The position numbers and the translations under genes were made by a program. A stretch of DNA of 64,000 bases from Mesonia sp. K7 (GTDB taxonomy: Bacteria > Bacteroidota > Bacteroidia > Flavobacteriales > Flavobacteriaceae). Of this stretch, positions 55,895 to 63,868 are shown piece by piece. The notes below the pieces were generated by a model, which searched no databases, had not been told where the DNA came from, and saw only the letters and a program-made list of their open reading frames with translations. Location of the stretch: positions 62,001-126,000 of the forward strand of contig NZ_QKQV01000006.1 of assembly GCF_003233725.1 (NCBI RefSeq). Reading direction: 5' to 3'. How positions within the stretch are numbered: position 1 is the stretch's first letter; each line of letters begins with the position of its first letter.

Positions 55895-56566
55895 GTTTTT
55901 ATTATCAAATTCTATTATAGGAAACATAGGTTGCCAAATTTTATTTAGTTGTTCTTTTCTTTCCGCAAACCTTATGTCAGTTATTTTTTCTTTTTCCATC
56001 TTATTCTTAAACCTTTCAGATACGTATTCACCAGAAGAGTATAAAGGTATTTTGAAAAAATCTATTTCAAAGTCAAAATTTTTTCCAAAAAATACTTTTT
56101 TAGTCTCAAACGAATAATTTGTTTTTGAATCAGATTTGTTTTCAGAAATCAAATCTAATTTGTGTTGATGAGACTTGATTTTAAATTTTTCTCCATTGCT
56201 ATCTGTTGCAAATATTTCGCTTTTCTCGAAGTCAATCCAATTGTAACATTCGTTTGCGTATTTGTCAGGAAAAGTCAAGTCAAAATAATCGTAGGATTTA
56301 TTCTTTTTTAAAATTCCGAACAGTTTTTCTTTTCGAAGAACTTTTGCTTTTCTCAAATCATATTGAATCGTTTTACTACCTTTCAAAATGTTCAATGCTT
56401 TTTCATTCAGTATGAACTCATTTATAGAATGTAAAATGTCATTCAGCTTGTTGAATTCATCGTCGTCATACATTTTACAAATCGTGATATTTTGTCCATT
56501 TACTTTTTTATAATCAATGTCTTCAATTGCTCCAGAATCGTCGATGTGAAATGTAAAGTACTTCAT
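55886..56566 (-). CDS. Cassette-borne Imm11-like (DUF1629) protein
   Basis: I use the ATG at 56566 (MKYFTFHIDDSGAIEDIDYK, 20 residues), giving 226 residues; the longer frame runs through palindrome D. The C-terminal part FKIPLYSSGEYVSERFKNKM (20 residues) and EKEKITDIRFAE resemble Imm11/DUF1629 immunity proteins, whose ends read like (Y/F)(V/L)SERxxxxL...GLxF. If right, it could protect against a polymorphic toxin, or act as an orphan immunity gene. The resemblance is moderate. Its stop codon is part of palindrome C. Confidence 0.5.
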   Translation of the reverse strand: MKYFTFHIDDSGAIEDIDYKKVNGQNITICKMYDDDEFNKLNDILHSINEFILNEKALNILKGSKTIQYDLRKAKVLRKEKLFGILKKNKSYDYFDLTFPDKYANECYNWIDFEKSEIFATDSNGEKFKIKSHQHKLDLISENKSDSKTNYSFETKKVFFGKNFDFEIDFFKIPLYSSGEYVSERFKNKMEKEKITDIRFAERKEQLNKIWQPMFPIIEFDNKNGR

Positions 56567-56577
56567 TTTTTTCAAAT

Positions 56578-56776
56578 GGTAGGTAACGTGTTTGTATATG
56601 ATAAGTAGTGTGTAAATTAGCGAATATTTTTCCGCCATAAAACAAGCCAAATCTTTGTATTTTGCTTTTACCTTTTTTGTTCAAACGCCAAATCAAAAGA
56701 TTTGGCGGCTTCCCTAATATACCAAAATTTTCGTTTTAGAAAAGACACAGCTATTTATTATATACGGTGTTCTACA
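56578..56776 (-). repeat. Cassette palindrome D (attC-like, 199 bp)
   Basis: Outer arms GGTAGGTAAC (56578-56587) and GTTCTACA (56769-56776). Inner arms GTATATGATAAGTAGTGTG (56594-56612) and CACAGCTATTTATTATATAC (56746-56765; complement GTATATAATAAATAGCTGTG), pairing at about 17 of 19 positions. The centre carries a separate short hairpin CGCCAAATC-AAAA-GATTTGGCG. Confidence 0.65.
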
Positions 56777-56781
56777 ACGTT

Positions 56782-57297
56782 TTATTTTCCTTCTTTTGCA
56801 TAAATCATTTTATAGTTTTTCTCGTATTTAATTTCCAATTTTCTATCGGTTAGTTTAAGAATTATATAGGTGTCAAGAACCAAAAAATTCCCTTTCTCAT
56901 CTTCTTTATAGTTTCTTCTAGGAGAAAGCTTTTGAAGCGTAATCATAGCTTTACCTTGTTTAGAATTTTTGGAAATGAGCATTTCATATTCAATTACATC
57001 ATCAGATTTTATTCTCCAAAAACCATTGCTTACTTTTTCTTTTTCAATTTTTTTTAGAGTACCGTCATTATTAATAATTATATCCGGGCCAATTGCTTCA
57101 AGTATAACCGGCTTCCCTTTGGGTGTTATTCTGTTGCGCGAAGTAACTTTTTTAACTTCATTCCCGTTTTGATCTAAAGTCTTTAAAAACTTCCATTCTC
57201 CTATTAAATTTTCTTCTATTAATTTAGAGTCATTATTAGTATCATTTTGACCAAATGTGATTATTGAAGTGAAAAATAGTATAAATAGTATTTTCAT
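56782..57297 (-). CDS. Cassette-borne secreted lipocalin-like protein
   Basis: The Met at 57297 (MKILFILFFTSIITFGQ) starts a signal peptide; the longer frame upstream runs through the yaaA coding region. The 171-residue product has LIGEWKFLKTLDQNGNEV near residue 30, a lipocalin-like start, followed by IIINNDGTLKKIEKEKVSNG (20 residues). No function is known. The gene begins 19 nt after the yaaA stop codon. Its own stop is 5 nt before the AAC core of palindrome D. Confidence 0.6.
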   Translation of the reverse strand: MKILFILFFTSIITFGQNDTNNDSKLIEENLIGEWKFLKTLDQNGNEVKKVTSRNRITPKGKPVILEAIGPDIIINNDGTLKKIEKEKVSNGFWRIKSDDVIEYEMLISKNSKQGKAMITLQKLSPRRNYKEDEKGNFLVLDTYIILKLTDRKLEIKYEKNYKMIYAKEGK

Positions 57298-57316
57298 TTT
57301 TTTTAATGCTGTAGAA

Positions 57317-58078
57317 CTACCGAATAAACACCGGTTCGTTTTCTTTTTTGGTTTCCTTTTCGCTGTAGTTATAACCATCATAGTCAAAACTTTTTAAACC
57401 TTCCAAGGTTTTGATGTCTTTGTCAATAATATAACGCACCATCGATCCTCTTGCTTTTTTTGCAAAAAAACTAATTACTTTCAACTTTCCGTTTTTCATG
57501 TCCTTAAACACAGGAGAAATTACTTTTCCTTTTAACTTTTTTGTATCAATCGCTTTAAAATACTCATTACTGGCTAGATTTACAAAAAGCTCTTCTTTTT
57601 CCATCTCCTCATTTAGCGATTTCGTCACCTTGGTTTGCCAATATTCATACAGGTTTTTCTTTCGTTGTATGGGTAAATTGGTTCCCATTTCCAAACGGTA
57701 AGCTTGTATGAGGTCTAAAGGTTTTAAAATTCCGTAAAGCCCAGAAAGAATACGCAATCTGTCTTGAACAACATCTATTTTCTCTTTTGGAATCGTGTAG
57801 GCATCCAAACCTTGGTACACATCACCATCAAAAGTATACATCGCTGGTCGTGCGTTTTTTGCCGTATGCTTTTCTTCAAAATCTTGGTAACGTTGGTGAT
57901 TGAGCGCTGCTAAGTTTGCACTAATTCCCATCAGTTTTTGCAGGCTCTTTTTACTCTGTTTCGCCAGTTTTTTATTGATTTTAAAAGCATCTTCTACAAA
58001 AATGGGTTGCGTGTGTTTTGTGGTAGGCAGTTCTGCTTCGAGGTTAAGTGATTTGGCAGGAGAAATAACTATTTTCAT
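57317..58078 (-). CDS. yaaA: Peroxide stress protein YaaA
   Basis: The 253-residue protein is YaaA (DUF328), which limits hydrogen-peroxide damage in E. coli. The Met at 58078 ([18 protein letters not shown]) is the family start; longer upstream frame residues lie in the repeat. [20 protein letters not shown] (20 residues), [20 protein letters not shown] (20 residues), RLEMGTNLP and [14 protein letters not shown] are characteristic. The stop codon (TAG, 57317-57319) sits at the edge of the cassette array, and the first cassette starts with the same G. Its leader region is the 130-bp MITE-like element. Confidence 0.92.
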   Translation of the reverse strand: MKIVISPAKSLNLEAELPTTKHTQPIFVEDAFKINKKLAKQSKKSLQKLMGISANLAALNHQRYQDFEEKHTAKNARPAMYTFDGDVYQGLDAYTIPKEKIDVVQDRLRILSGLYGILKPLDLIQAYRLEMGTNLPIQRKKNLYEYWQTKVTKSLNEEMEKEELFVNLASNEYFKAIDTKKLKGKVISPVFKDMKNGKLKVISFFAKKARGSMVRYIIDKDIKTLEGLKSFDYDGYNYSEKETKKENEPVFIR

Positions 58079-58138
58079 GTATGTTTTTTGTTTTAAAGAT
58101 ACATAACCTCTACCAAAAAACAATTTTGTTGTAGGTTC

Positions 58139-58268
58139 GAGGCTGTCTAAAAAGTCCATTTTCGTCAACCTGAACTTGTTTCAGGTTCTTATACGGATCT
58201 GTAAATCAGCAAAATGAGATTCTAAAATAAATTCAGAATGACGTTTTTCAATACTTTTCAGACAGCTC
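58139..58268. mobile_element. MITE-like element with terminal inverted repeats
   Basis: Terminal repeats GAGGCTGTCTAAAAAGT (58139-58155) and ACTTTTCAGACAGCTC (58253-58268; complement GAGCTGTCTGAAAAGT) match except for one gap and one substitution. Inside lies a hairpin at 58167-58187 (AACCTGAA-CTTGT-TTCAGGTT), preceded by CGTC, the same family as 11605-11623. Total about 130 bp with no coding capacity. It abuts the rluD stop codon (58270-58272) and lies 60 nt ahead of the yaaA start. Similar elements with terminal GAGGCTGTCT repeats occur in other flavobacteria as I recall; transposition in trans is inferred. Confidence 0.6.
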
Positions 58269-58269
58269 A

Positions 58270-59310
58270 TTACTGAAATTCTTTTTGACTTTTTGCGTAA
58301 GCACGCCATTTTTCGACACAGTCTTGTATATCTTGTGGAATATCCGAATTAAAATCCATCCATTTTCCTGAAGTTGGGTGTTCAAAACCAAGGGTTTTGG
58401 CGTGAAGTGCTTGTCGTGGCAAGATTTTAAAACAGTTATCTACAAACTGTTTGTATTTTGTAAACGAAGTTCCTTTTAAAATTTGGTTTCCACCATATCG
58501 CTCATCGTTAAAAAGTGTATGCCCTATATGCTTCATATGCACTCGAATCTGGTGTGTTCTTCCGGTTTCGAGTTGGCAAGAAACCAAGGTCACATAACCC
58601 AGTCTTTCGATAACTTTATAATGGGTAACCGCAGGTTTTCCTTTTTGTTCGTCGTCACCAATAAATACGGTGTTTTGTAATCTGTTTTTTGGATGTCTTC
58701 CAATGTTTCCTTCGATAGTTCCTTCATCTTCTTCTACATTTCCCCAAACCAAAGCAACATACTCCCGTTTACTGGTTTTATGAAAAAATTGTTTGGTGAG
58801 GTGTGCCATCGCTTGTTCGGTCTTGGCAACGACCAAAAGTCCGCTTGTATCTTTATCGATACGATGCACCAAACCAGGTCGGTTACTACTATTTTGTGGC
58901 AAATTTTCGAAATGGTAAATGAGCGCATTGATTAAAGTACCCGAATAGTTTCCGTGACCGGGATGAACCACCATTCCTGCAGGTTTATTGACCACTAAGA
59001 GTTCGTCATCTTCGTAAACTATGTCTAAAGCTATATTTTCTGGCGTCAGCAGGTTTTCATAAGGCGGATGTTCGAACAAAACCTTTACTTCGTCTCCTGC
59101 TTTTACTTTATAATTCTGCTTAACTGTTTCCCCATTTACGTAGACATTTCCGTTTTTGGCTGCTTGTTGTATTTTATTTCGCGTCGCGTTTTCAACAAAA
59201 TTCATTAAAAATTTATCCACGCGAAGTGGCTTCTGCCCTTTTTCGGCTATAAAATGGTAATGTTCATAAAGCTCATCACTTCCGTTATCGTCTTCGAAGT
59301 CTTGTTGCAT
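58270..59310 (-). CDS. rluD: Ribosomal large-subunit pseudouridine synthase, RluD family
   Basis: The 346-residue protein makes pseudouridines in 23S rRNA helix 69 if it is true RluD. It has an N-terminal S4 domain (RVDKFLMNFVENATRNKIQQ, 20 residues), VNKPAGMVVHPGHGNYSGTL (20 residues), and the catalytic Asp in PGLVHRIDKDTSGLLVVAKT (20 residues), with TGRTHQIRVHMKHIGH downstream. The substrate specificity (RluD versus RluC-type) is not fixed by sequence. It starts 9 nt after the PASTA gene, so they are co-transcribed; its stop abuts the MITE-like element. Confidence 0.88.
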   Translation of the reverse strand: MQQDFEDDNGSDELYEHYHFIAEKGQKPLRVDKFLMNFVENATRNKIQQAAKNGNVYVNGETVKQNYKVKAGDEVKVLFEHPPYENLLTPENIALDIVYEDDELLVVNKPAGMVVHPGHGNYSGTLINALIYHFENLPQNSSNRPGLVHRIDKDTSGLLVVAKTEQAMAHLTKQFFHKTSKREYVALVWGNVEEDEGTIEGNIGRHPKNRLQNTVFIGDDEQKGKPAVTHYKVIERLGYVTLVSCQLETGRTHQIRVHMKHIGHTLFNDERYGGNQILKGTSFTKYKQFVDNCFKILPRQALHAKTLGFEHPTSGKWMDFNSDIPQDIQDCVEKWRAYAKSQKEFQ

Positions 59311-59319
59311 AAAGGAAAT

Positions 59320-59961
59320 TTAGAGTTCTAAGTCGTCAGAAGTTTCCGTAGCCGTTTCTGTGCTTTCTGAGCCTTCGCTGGAATTATCGTCGGAGGTGAC
59401 ATCGTTATAGCTTTCTTTTCCGTCACCCAGTACCAAATCGATGACCGAAGTTTTCATCAACTCGTCTCCTTTTTTTACCGCAGCACCTTTGTGCCGAAGC
59501 TCTAACACAGCATCTTTGGCAAAACTTGGTTTGTAAGTAATGCTTCCTATCTGAAAACCTAAAGCCAGTAAAGTCGGTTCGATTTGTCGGCGTGATCGAC
59601 CATTGTATTCTGGAATTTCCGCTTTTGCATAACCCGAAGGGTTTAAGGTAAGGTAAATCATACGGTTTTCTTTTACAAAATCACCTGCTTTTGGCGATTG
59701 TTCGATAACCGAATATTTAGGGTAATCTGGATTATAATTGGCTGAGTCGTTTACTTCTCTTCGCAAATCGGCTTCTTCTAGCAGTTCATCAACTTGATCT
59801 AACGTAAGTTTAGACAAATTGGGAACTTCTATTTTCTGATCGTGATTGGTACTATAATCTAACCATTGCATCACTAAAAATAACAAAACACAGAAAACAA
59901 CTAGGGCAATCGCTAACTGTATCAGAAAAGCTTTGCTAAAGACAAATTTTATAAAACTCAT
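59320..59961 (-). CDS. PASTA domain membrane protein
   Basis: The 213-residue protein has one membrane segment (about 12-32) and two or three PASTA units: IEVPNLSKLTLDQVDELLEE (20 residues), VIEQSPKAGDFVKENRMIYL (20 residues), IPEYNGRSRRQIEPTLLALG (20 residues). There is no kinase domain. The Ser/Glu-rich tail (about 190-213) is disordered. Single-pass PASTA proteins may bind peptidoglycan. It is 9 nt upstream of rluD and divergent from ddl, with about 78 nt between starts. Confidence 0.85.
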   Translation of the reverse strand: MSFIKFVFSKAFLIQLAIALVVFCVLLFLVMQWLDYSTNHDQKIEVPNLSKLTLDQVDELLEEADLRREVNDSANYNPDYPKYSVIEQSPKAGDFVKENRMIYLTLNPSGYAKAEIPEYNGRSRRQIEPTLLALGFQIGSITYKPSFAKDAVLELRHKGAAVKKGDELMKTSVIDLVLGDGKESYNDVTSDDNSSEGSESTETATETSDDLEL

Positions 59962-60039
59962 TATTTTTATGCATTAAAAGAACAAAGATATAAAATCAAA
60001 CGTATTTTTGTGGGGTATCTTATTTCTTAAACTTATAAA

Positions 60040-61014
60040 ATGAAAAAGAAACGTATTGCCATTGCCATGGGCGGTTATTCCAACGAATACGAAATATCCA
60101 TTAAGAGTGGGAATTTGGTCTATGAATATTTAGATAAAGAAAAGTATGAACCTTATAAAGTCCATATCCTGGAAAACGAATGGTTTGTAGCGCATCAAGA
60201 CCAAAAATATCCGATACAAAAGCAAGATTTTTCGTTTGTTTTAGACGGAAAAAAAATAAATTTCGATTTGGTGTTTAATATCATTCACGGAACCCCAGGA
60301 GAAGATGGTTTACTGGCTGCTTACCTCGAAACCGTTAAGCTCAAACAGACTTCCTGTGATTTTTATCAGTCGGCACTCACTTTCAACAAAAGAGATTGCA
60401 TCAGCGTTTTAAAACCTTACGGTATCAAAACCGCTGAAAACTATTTTCTCAACCTTGGTGATGAAATCAACGAAGAAGAAATCATCGCTAAAGTTGGCTT
60501 ACCTTGCTTTGTAAAAGCCAACAAAGCAGGCAGTAGCTTCGGAATTTCTAAAGTTTATCAAAAAGACGAACTCAAAAAAGCTATCGATTTCTCTTTTAAG
60601 GAAGATGACGAAGTAATTATCGAGTCTTTTTTAGACGGCACCGAAGTTTCTGTAGGTGTCATTGAGTACAAAGGGGAAATTAAGGCTTTACCGGTGACCG
60701 AAATCATTTCAGAGAATGAATTTTTTGACTATAAGGCCAAATATTTAGGCGAATCCCAAGAAATTACGCCTGCTACGATTTCTACTGAAATGACCGAAAA
60801 GGTTCAAGCGATTGCCGTGAAGATTTTTAAAACCTTAAAACTCAAAGGTTGGAGCCGATCAGAGTTTATCTTTCACCAGAATGAACCTCATTTTCTAGAA
60901 ATCAATACCATTCCTGGAATGAGCGAAGCCAGTATTTTACCACAACAAGCAAAAGCTGCGGGTATTAGCCTAAAAGAATTATTCGAAAACACGATTGAAG
61001 CTGCTTTGCGATAA
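60040..61014 (+). CDS. ddl: D-alanine--D-alanine ligase
   Basis: The 324-residue protein joins two D-alanines for peptidoglycan synthesis. It has the family N-terminus AIAMGGYSNEYEISIKSGN (19 residues), IIHGTPGEDGLLAAYLE (near residue 88), CFVKANKAGSSFGISKV (ATP grasp, near 156), EVIIESFLDGTEVSVGVIEY (20 residues) and EINTIPGMSEASILPQQAKA (20 residues). Length is in the range of Ddl proteins. It is followed 27 nt later by coaD; both run rightward. Confidence 0.95.
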   Translation: MKKKRIAIAMGGYSNEYEISIKSGNLVYEYLDKEKYEPYKVHILENEWFVAHQDQKYPIQKQDFSFVLDGKKINFDLVFNIIHGTPGEDGLLAAYLETVKLKQTSCDFYQSALTFNKRDCISVLKPYGIKTAENYFLNLGDEINEEEIIAKVGLPCFVKANKAGSSFGISKVYQKDELKKAIDFSFKEDDEVIIESFLDGTEVSVGVIEYKGEIKALPVTEIISENEFFDYKAKYLGESQEITPATISTEMTEKVQAIAVKIFKTLKLKGWSRSEFIFHQNEPHFLEINTIPGMSEASILPQQAKAAGISLKELFENTIEAALR

Positions 61015-61041
61015 TTTTTTTAACTTGCAAGAAACATTTTT

Positions 61042-61497
61042 ATGAAAAGAGCCGTTTTTCCAGGATCCTTCGACCCTATTACCTTAGGACATTACGATAT
61101 CATCGAAAGAAGCTTGAGTCTTTTTGACGAAATCATTCTCGCTATTGGTATCAATGCCGATAAAAAATACATGTTTCCGCTTGAAAAGCGAAAAAAGTTT
61201 ATCGAAGATGCTTTTGAAAACGAGCCTAAAATAAAAGTAAAAACCTACAAGGGTTTAACCGTAGATTTTTGCCAAAAAGAAAATGCTCAATTTATTTTAC
61301 GTGGCTTACGCAATCCTGCCGATTTTGAGTTTGAAAAAGCGATTGCACATACCAACAGAAAGCTTTCCCAAATAGAAACCGTCTTTTTATTGACCTCTAG
61401 CGGAAAAAGTTATATTTCTTCTTCTATCGTGCGTGATGTCATTAGAAATAAAGGAGATTATACTGGGTTAGTCCCTGATTCTGTAAGGGTTAAATAA
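61042..61497 (+). CDS. coaD: Phosphopantetheine adenylyltransferase
   Basis: The 151-residue protein catalyses the penultimate step of coenzyme A synthesis. It has AVFPGSFDPITLGHYDII with the nucleotidyltransferase TxxH motif (HxGH-like, TLGH), RGLRNPADFEFEKAIAHTNR (20 residues) and SGKSYISSSIVRDVIRNKGD (20 residues). Length matches the family (about 160). It follows ddl on the same strand and precedes the M14 peptidase gene by 6 nt. Confidence 0.95.
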   Translation: MKRAVFPGSFDPITLGHYDIIERSLSLFDEIILAIGINADKKYMFPLEKRKKFIEDAFENEPKIKVKTYKGLTVDFCQKENAQFILRGLRNPADFEFEKAIAHTNRKLSQIETVFLLTSSGKSYISSSIVRDVIRNKGDYTGLVPDSVRVK

Positions 61498-61503
61498 ATT
61501 ATT

Positions 61504-63270
61504 ATGAAGTTTTCTGTTAAACATATTTCTGTTTTTTTATTTATTTTAATTTCTTTCACTAGTTGTGATTTCTCTAAGTATCGATTGGTCAAAACCTATG
61601 ATTTTGAGACTCGTTTTGAGAAATCGAAAGGGAAAGAAACCGCTACTTACAAAGAAGTTATTGCCTTTTACAAAGACCTTGACAGCAAATATAACAGCAT
61701 TAGATTACAAGTCTTTGATACCACCGATGCTGGAGAACCTTTGCATTTGGTTATTTTTAATCCTGACCGTGAGTTTGATTGGGAATACCTCAAAGATGAA
61801 GAAAAAACCATAGTCCTTATCAATAATGGTATTCATCCGGGAGAAAGTGATGGTATAGACGCCACGATGATGATGCTTCGCGATATGGCACAAGACTCAA
61901 TTCCTGCCCCTAAAAACACCATTATTGCCGCGATACCTATTTATAACATTGGTGGAGCACTCAACCGAAATACAGCAAGCCGTGCCAACCAAAATGGCCC
62001 AGAGGCTTATGGCTTTCGCGGAAATGCTAGAAATTATGACCTCAATCGTGATTTTATTAAAATGGATACTAAAAATGCCCGCGCTTTTGCAAAACTTTTT
62101 CATACGGTAAATCCTGATGTGTTTATCGATACGCATGTGAGCAACGGTGCAGACTACCAATATACGCTTACCCATTTACTCACTCAGCACAACAAAATGC
62201 AAGGTGCATTGGGCGATTATATCCACCAAGAGTTTTTACCCGAATTGGTCGATAGCCTTTCCAAGAAGAATTTAGATATTACTCCATACGTCAATGTTTT
62301 TAATGAAAAACCCGAAAAAGGTTTTGAACAATTTTTAGATAACCCTAGATATTCTTCGGGTTATGCTGCGCTTTGGAACAGCTTAGGTTTGATGATCGAA
62401 ACGCATATGCTCAAACCTTACCAGCAACGAGTTGATGCCACCTACGAAATGCTGTTAACCGCCATCGATTTGGTTGAAAACAGCAACGGAAAAATCAAAA
62501 AACTTCGGGAAGATAACTTCAGGCATTTTGCTGAAGCGGAAATTTACCCACTCAATTATCAAGTGGATAAAGATTCAGTAAGTCTATTGAATTTTAAAGG
62601 TTACGAAGGAAGCATCAAAAAGAGTGAAGTAACAGGACAAAACCGACTTCAATACAATAGTGCCCAACCTTTTGAAAAAGAAATTGAGTATTACAATCAT
62701 TTCACGGCAAATGACAGTATAAAAATCCCAAAAGCCTACTTGCTTCCGCAAGGGTATTGGGACATCAAAGAAAAACTAGAAGCCAACAACATACAACTGC
62801 AACGTTTAGAGAAAGACAGTATTTTTATGGTTGAAGTTTATCACATACAGGATTATCAAACCGTTGGATCTCCCTACGAAGGTCATTATTTGCACTACAA
62901 CACGGAAGTAAAAAAATCTACAGACAGTATTCAATTTAGCGAAGGTGACTACCTTATTCCTACCCATCAAGCTGGAATACGTTATTTGTTGGAAACACTC
63001 GAACCACAAGCTGTGGACTCTTTTTTTAATTGGAATTTTTTCGATGCCATACTCCAACAAAAAGAACATTTTTCCCCTTATGTTTTTGAAGATATCGCCG
63101 AAAAGTTATTAGAAGACTATCCGGAGCTCAAAGAAAGTTTTGAGCAGAAAAAAAGAAACGACTATTCGTTTAGGAGTAATAGCTACGCTCAACTCGACTG
63201 GATTTACAAACGCAGTAAGTATTACGAAAAATCACATTTACGATACCCTGTTTTTCGGGTGTTGCACTAA
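61504..63270 (+). CDS. M14-family zinc carboxypeptidase lipoprotein
   Basis: The 588-residue product has a lipoprotein signal (FLFILISFTSCDFSK, Cys near 21). An M14 carboxypeptidase-like domain shows zinc ligands in NGIHPGESDGIDATMMML (HPGE: His and Glu near residues 117-120) and DTHVSNGADYQYTLTHL (His near 212), with GLMIETHML supplying a possible catalytic Glu. A C-terminal region of about 250 residues is beta-rich with no recognised domain. It is probably anchored to the outer membrane and trims peptides. It follows coaD by 6 nt and overlaps the convergent NUDIX gene by 33 nt. Confidence 0.82.
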   Translation: MKFSVKHISVFLFILISFTSCDFSKYRLVKTYDFETRFEKSKGKETATYKEVIAFYKDLDSKYNSIRLQVFDTTDAGEPLHLVIFNPDREFDWEYLKDEEKTIVLINNGIHPGESDGIDATMMMLRDMAQDSIPAPKNTIIAAIPIYNIGGALNRNTASRANQNGPEAYGFRGNARNYDLNRDFIKMDTKNARAFAKLFHTVNPDVFIDTHVSNGADYQYTLTHLLTQHNKMQGALGDYIHQEFLPELVDSLSKKNLDITPYVNVFNEKPEKGFEQFLDNPRYSSGYAALWNSLGLMIETHMLKPYQQRVDATYEMLLTAIDLVENSNGKIKKLREDNFRHFAEAEIYPLNYQVDKDSVSLLNFKGYEGSIKKSEVTGQNRLQYNSAQPFEKEIEYYNHFTANDSIKIPKAYLLPQGYWDIKEKLEANNIQLQRLEKDSIFMVEVYHIQDYQTVGSPYEGHYLHYNTEVKKSTDSIQFSEGDYLIPTHQAGIRYLLETLEPQAVDSFFNWNFFDAILQQKEHFSPYVFEDIAEKLLEDYPELKESFEQKKRNDYSFRSNSYAQLDWIYKRSKYYEKSHLRYPVFRVLH

Positions 63271-63861
63271 ATATTCTGGCGGAAAAAGCAGTTTGATGTT
63301 TTCATAGGACTTTTGAAGTGCTTTTTGGGATTTTTCAAAATTCTTCCATTTTACTTTTTTGATGCCTTCACTTATTTCAGGTGACAATTCGCCTTCAAAG
63401 TCGGTGGTCATCTCAAACCAATGGGTTTCTTTTAGGCGTAACTTTCCGTTTCGTACAATGATATGATAGGTAATTTGTAAAAACTTTGTGATTTTTAGGT
63501 TTTTTACATTGGTCTCCTCTTCTACTTCGCGCAAAGCACATGCTTCTATGGTTTCGCCTTTGTCAATTTTCCCTTTTGGGAGGTCCCATTTTTTATTGCG
63601 GTAGATAAAAAGAATTTCACCTTTTTTATTAAAAACCATTCCGCCGCCAGCAATAACAGTTTTTAATTGTTTTTTTAAGTGCTTAAGCAACTTCTCTTCC
63701 TTTTTATGGTAAAGATTTACATAAAAAAGTTCGCCATTAAGTACTTTTCTAATAATCTGTTTTATCTTCGCCTTTTTTATAGGATATGAAGTATATTGGT
63801 TACCAATATTTTCTTTTGTCGAAAGAATAATTGGTATATTATTCACAAAAACTTTATACAT
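63238..63861 (-). CDS. NUDIX hydrolase family protein
   Basis: The 207-residue protein has an N-terminal extension of about 65 residues (MYKVFVNNIPIILSTKENIG, 20 residues) and a NUDIX domain with the box GKIDKGETIEACALREVEEE (20 residues; the pattern Gx5Ex7REUxEExGU is kept up to a T replacing the G). GGGMVFNKKGEILFIYRNKK (20 residues) precedes it. Substrate is not predictable. The 3' end overlaps the M14 gene by 33 nt tail to tail. The start codon is 7 nt from the divergent pyrE start, so each promoter must lie in the other gene. Confidence 0.85.
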   Translation of the reverse strand: MYKVFVNNIPIILSTKENIGNQYTSYPIKKAKIKQIIRKVLNGELFYVNLYHKKEEKLLKHLKKQLKTVIAGGGMVFNKKGEILFIYRNKKWDLPKGKIDKGETIEACALREVEEETNVKNLKITKFLQITYHIIVRNGKLRLKETHWFEMTTDFEGELSPEISEGIKKVKWKNFEKSQKALQKSYENIKLLFPPEYLVQHPKNRVS

Positions 63862-63864
63862 TTG
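63831..63864 (+). promoter_or_regulatory. Putative pyrE promoter inside the NUDIX gene
   Basis: TTG (63831-63833) and TACATTTG (63857-63864, exact TAnnTTTG) are 23 nt apart. The pyrE ATG at 63869 is 4 nt after the -7 element, so the transcript should be leaderless or nearly so. The site covers the NUDIX start codon. Confidence 0.5.
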
Positions 63865-63868
63865 ACGT

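Larger units (their letters stand above)
54703..57319 (-). mobile_element. Cassette-like array, integron/CALIN-like, no integrase seen
   Basis: Four units (gene plus palindrome) lie in one orientation between yaaA and the beta-barrel gene, read on the minus strand. From the yaaA stop codon: lipocalin-like gene and palindrome D; Imm11-like gene and palindrome C; lipoprotein gene and palindrome B; frameshifted SRPBCC remnant and palindrome A. Each stop codon is within about 10 nt of the palindrome's AAC core or overlaps it. Each unit's first bases resemble the complement of its own palindrome start: GTTCTACA versus TGTAGAAC (8/8); GTTACCTACC versus GGTAGATAAC (9/10); GTTGGCAAA versus TTTGCTAAC (8/9); GTTGTAAGC versus GCAAACAAC (7/9). 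That is how integron cassettes behave. The sites do not fit the classic consensus, and no intI is in the window. Mobility is inferred. Confidence 0.6.
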
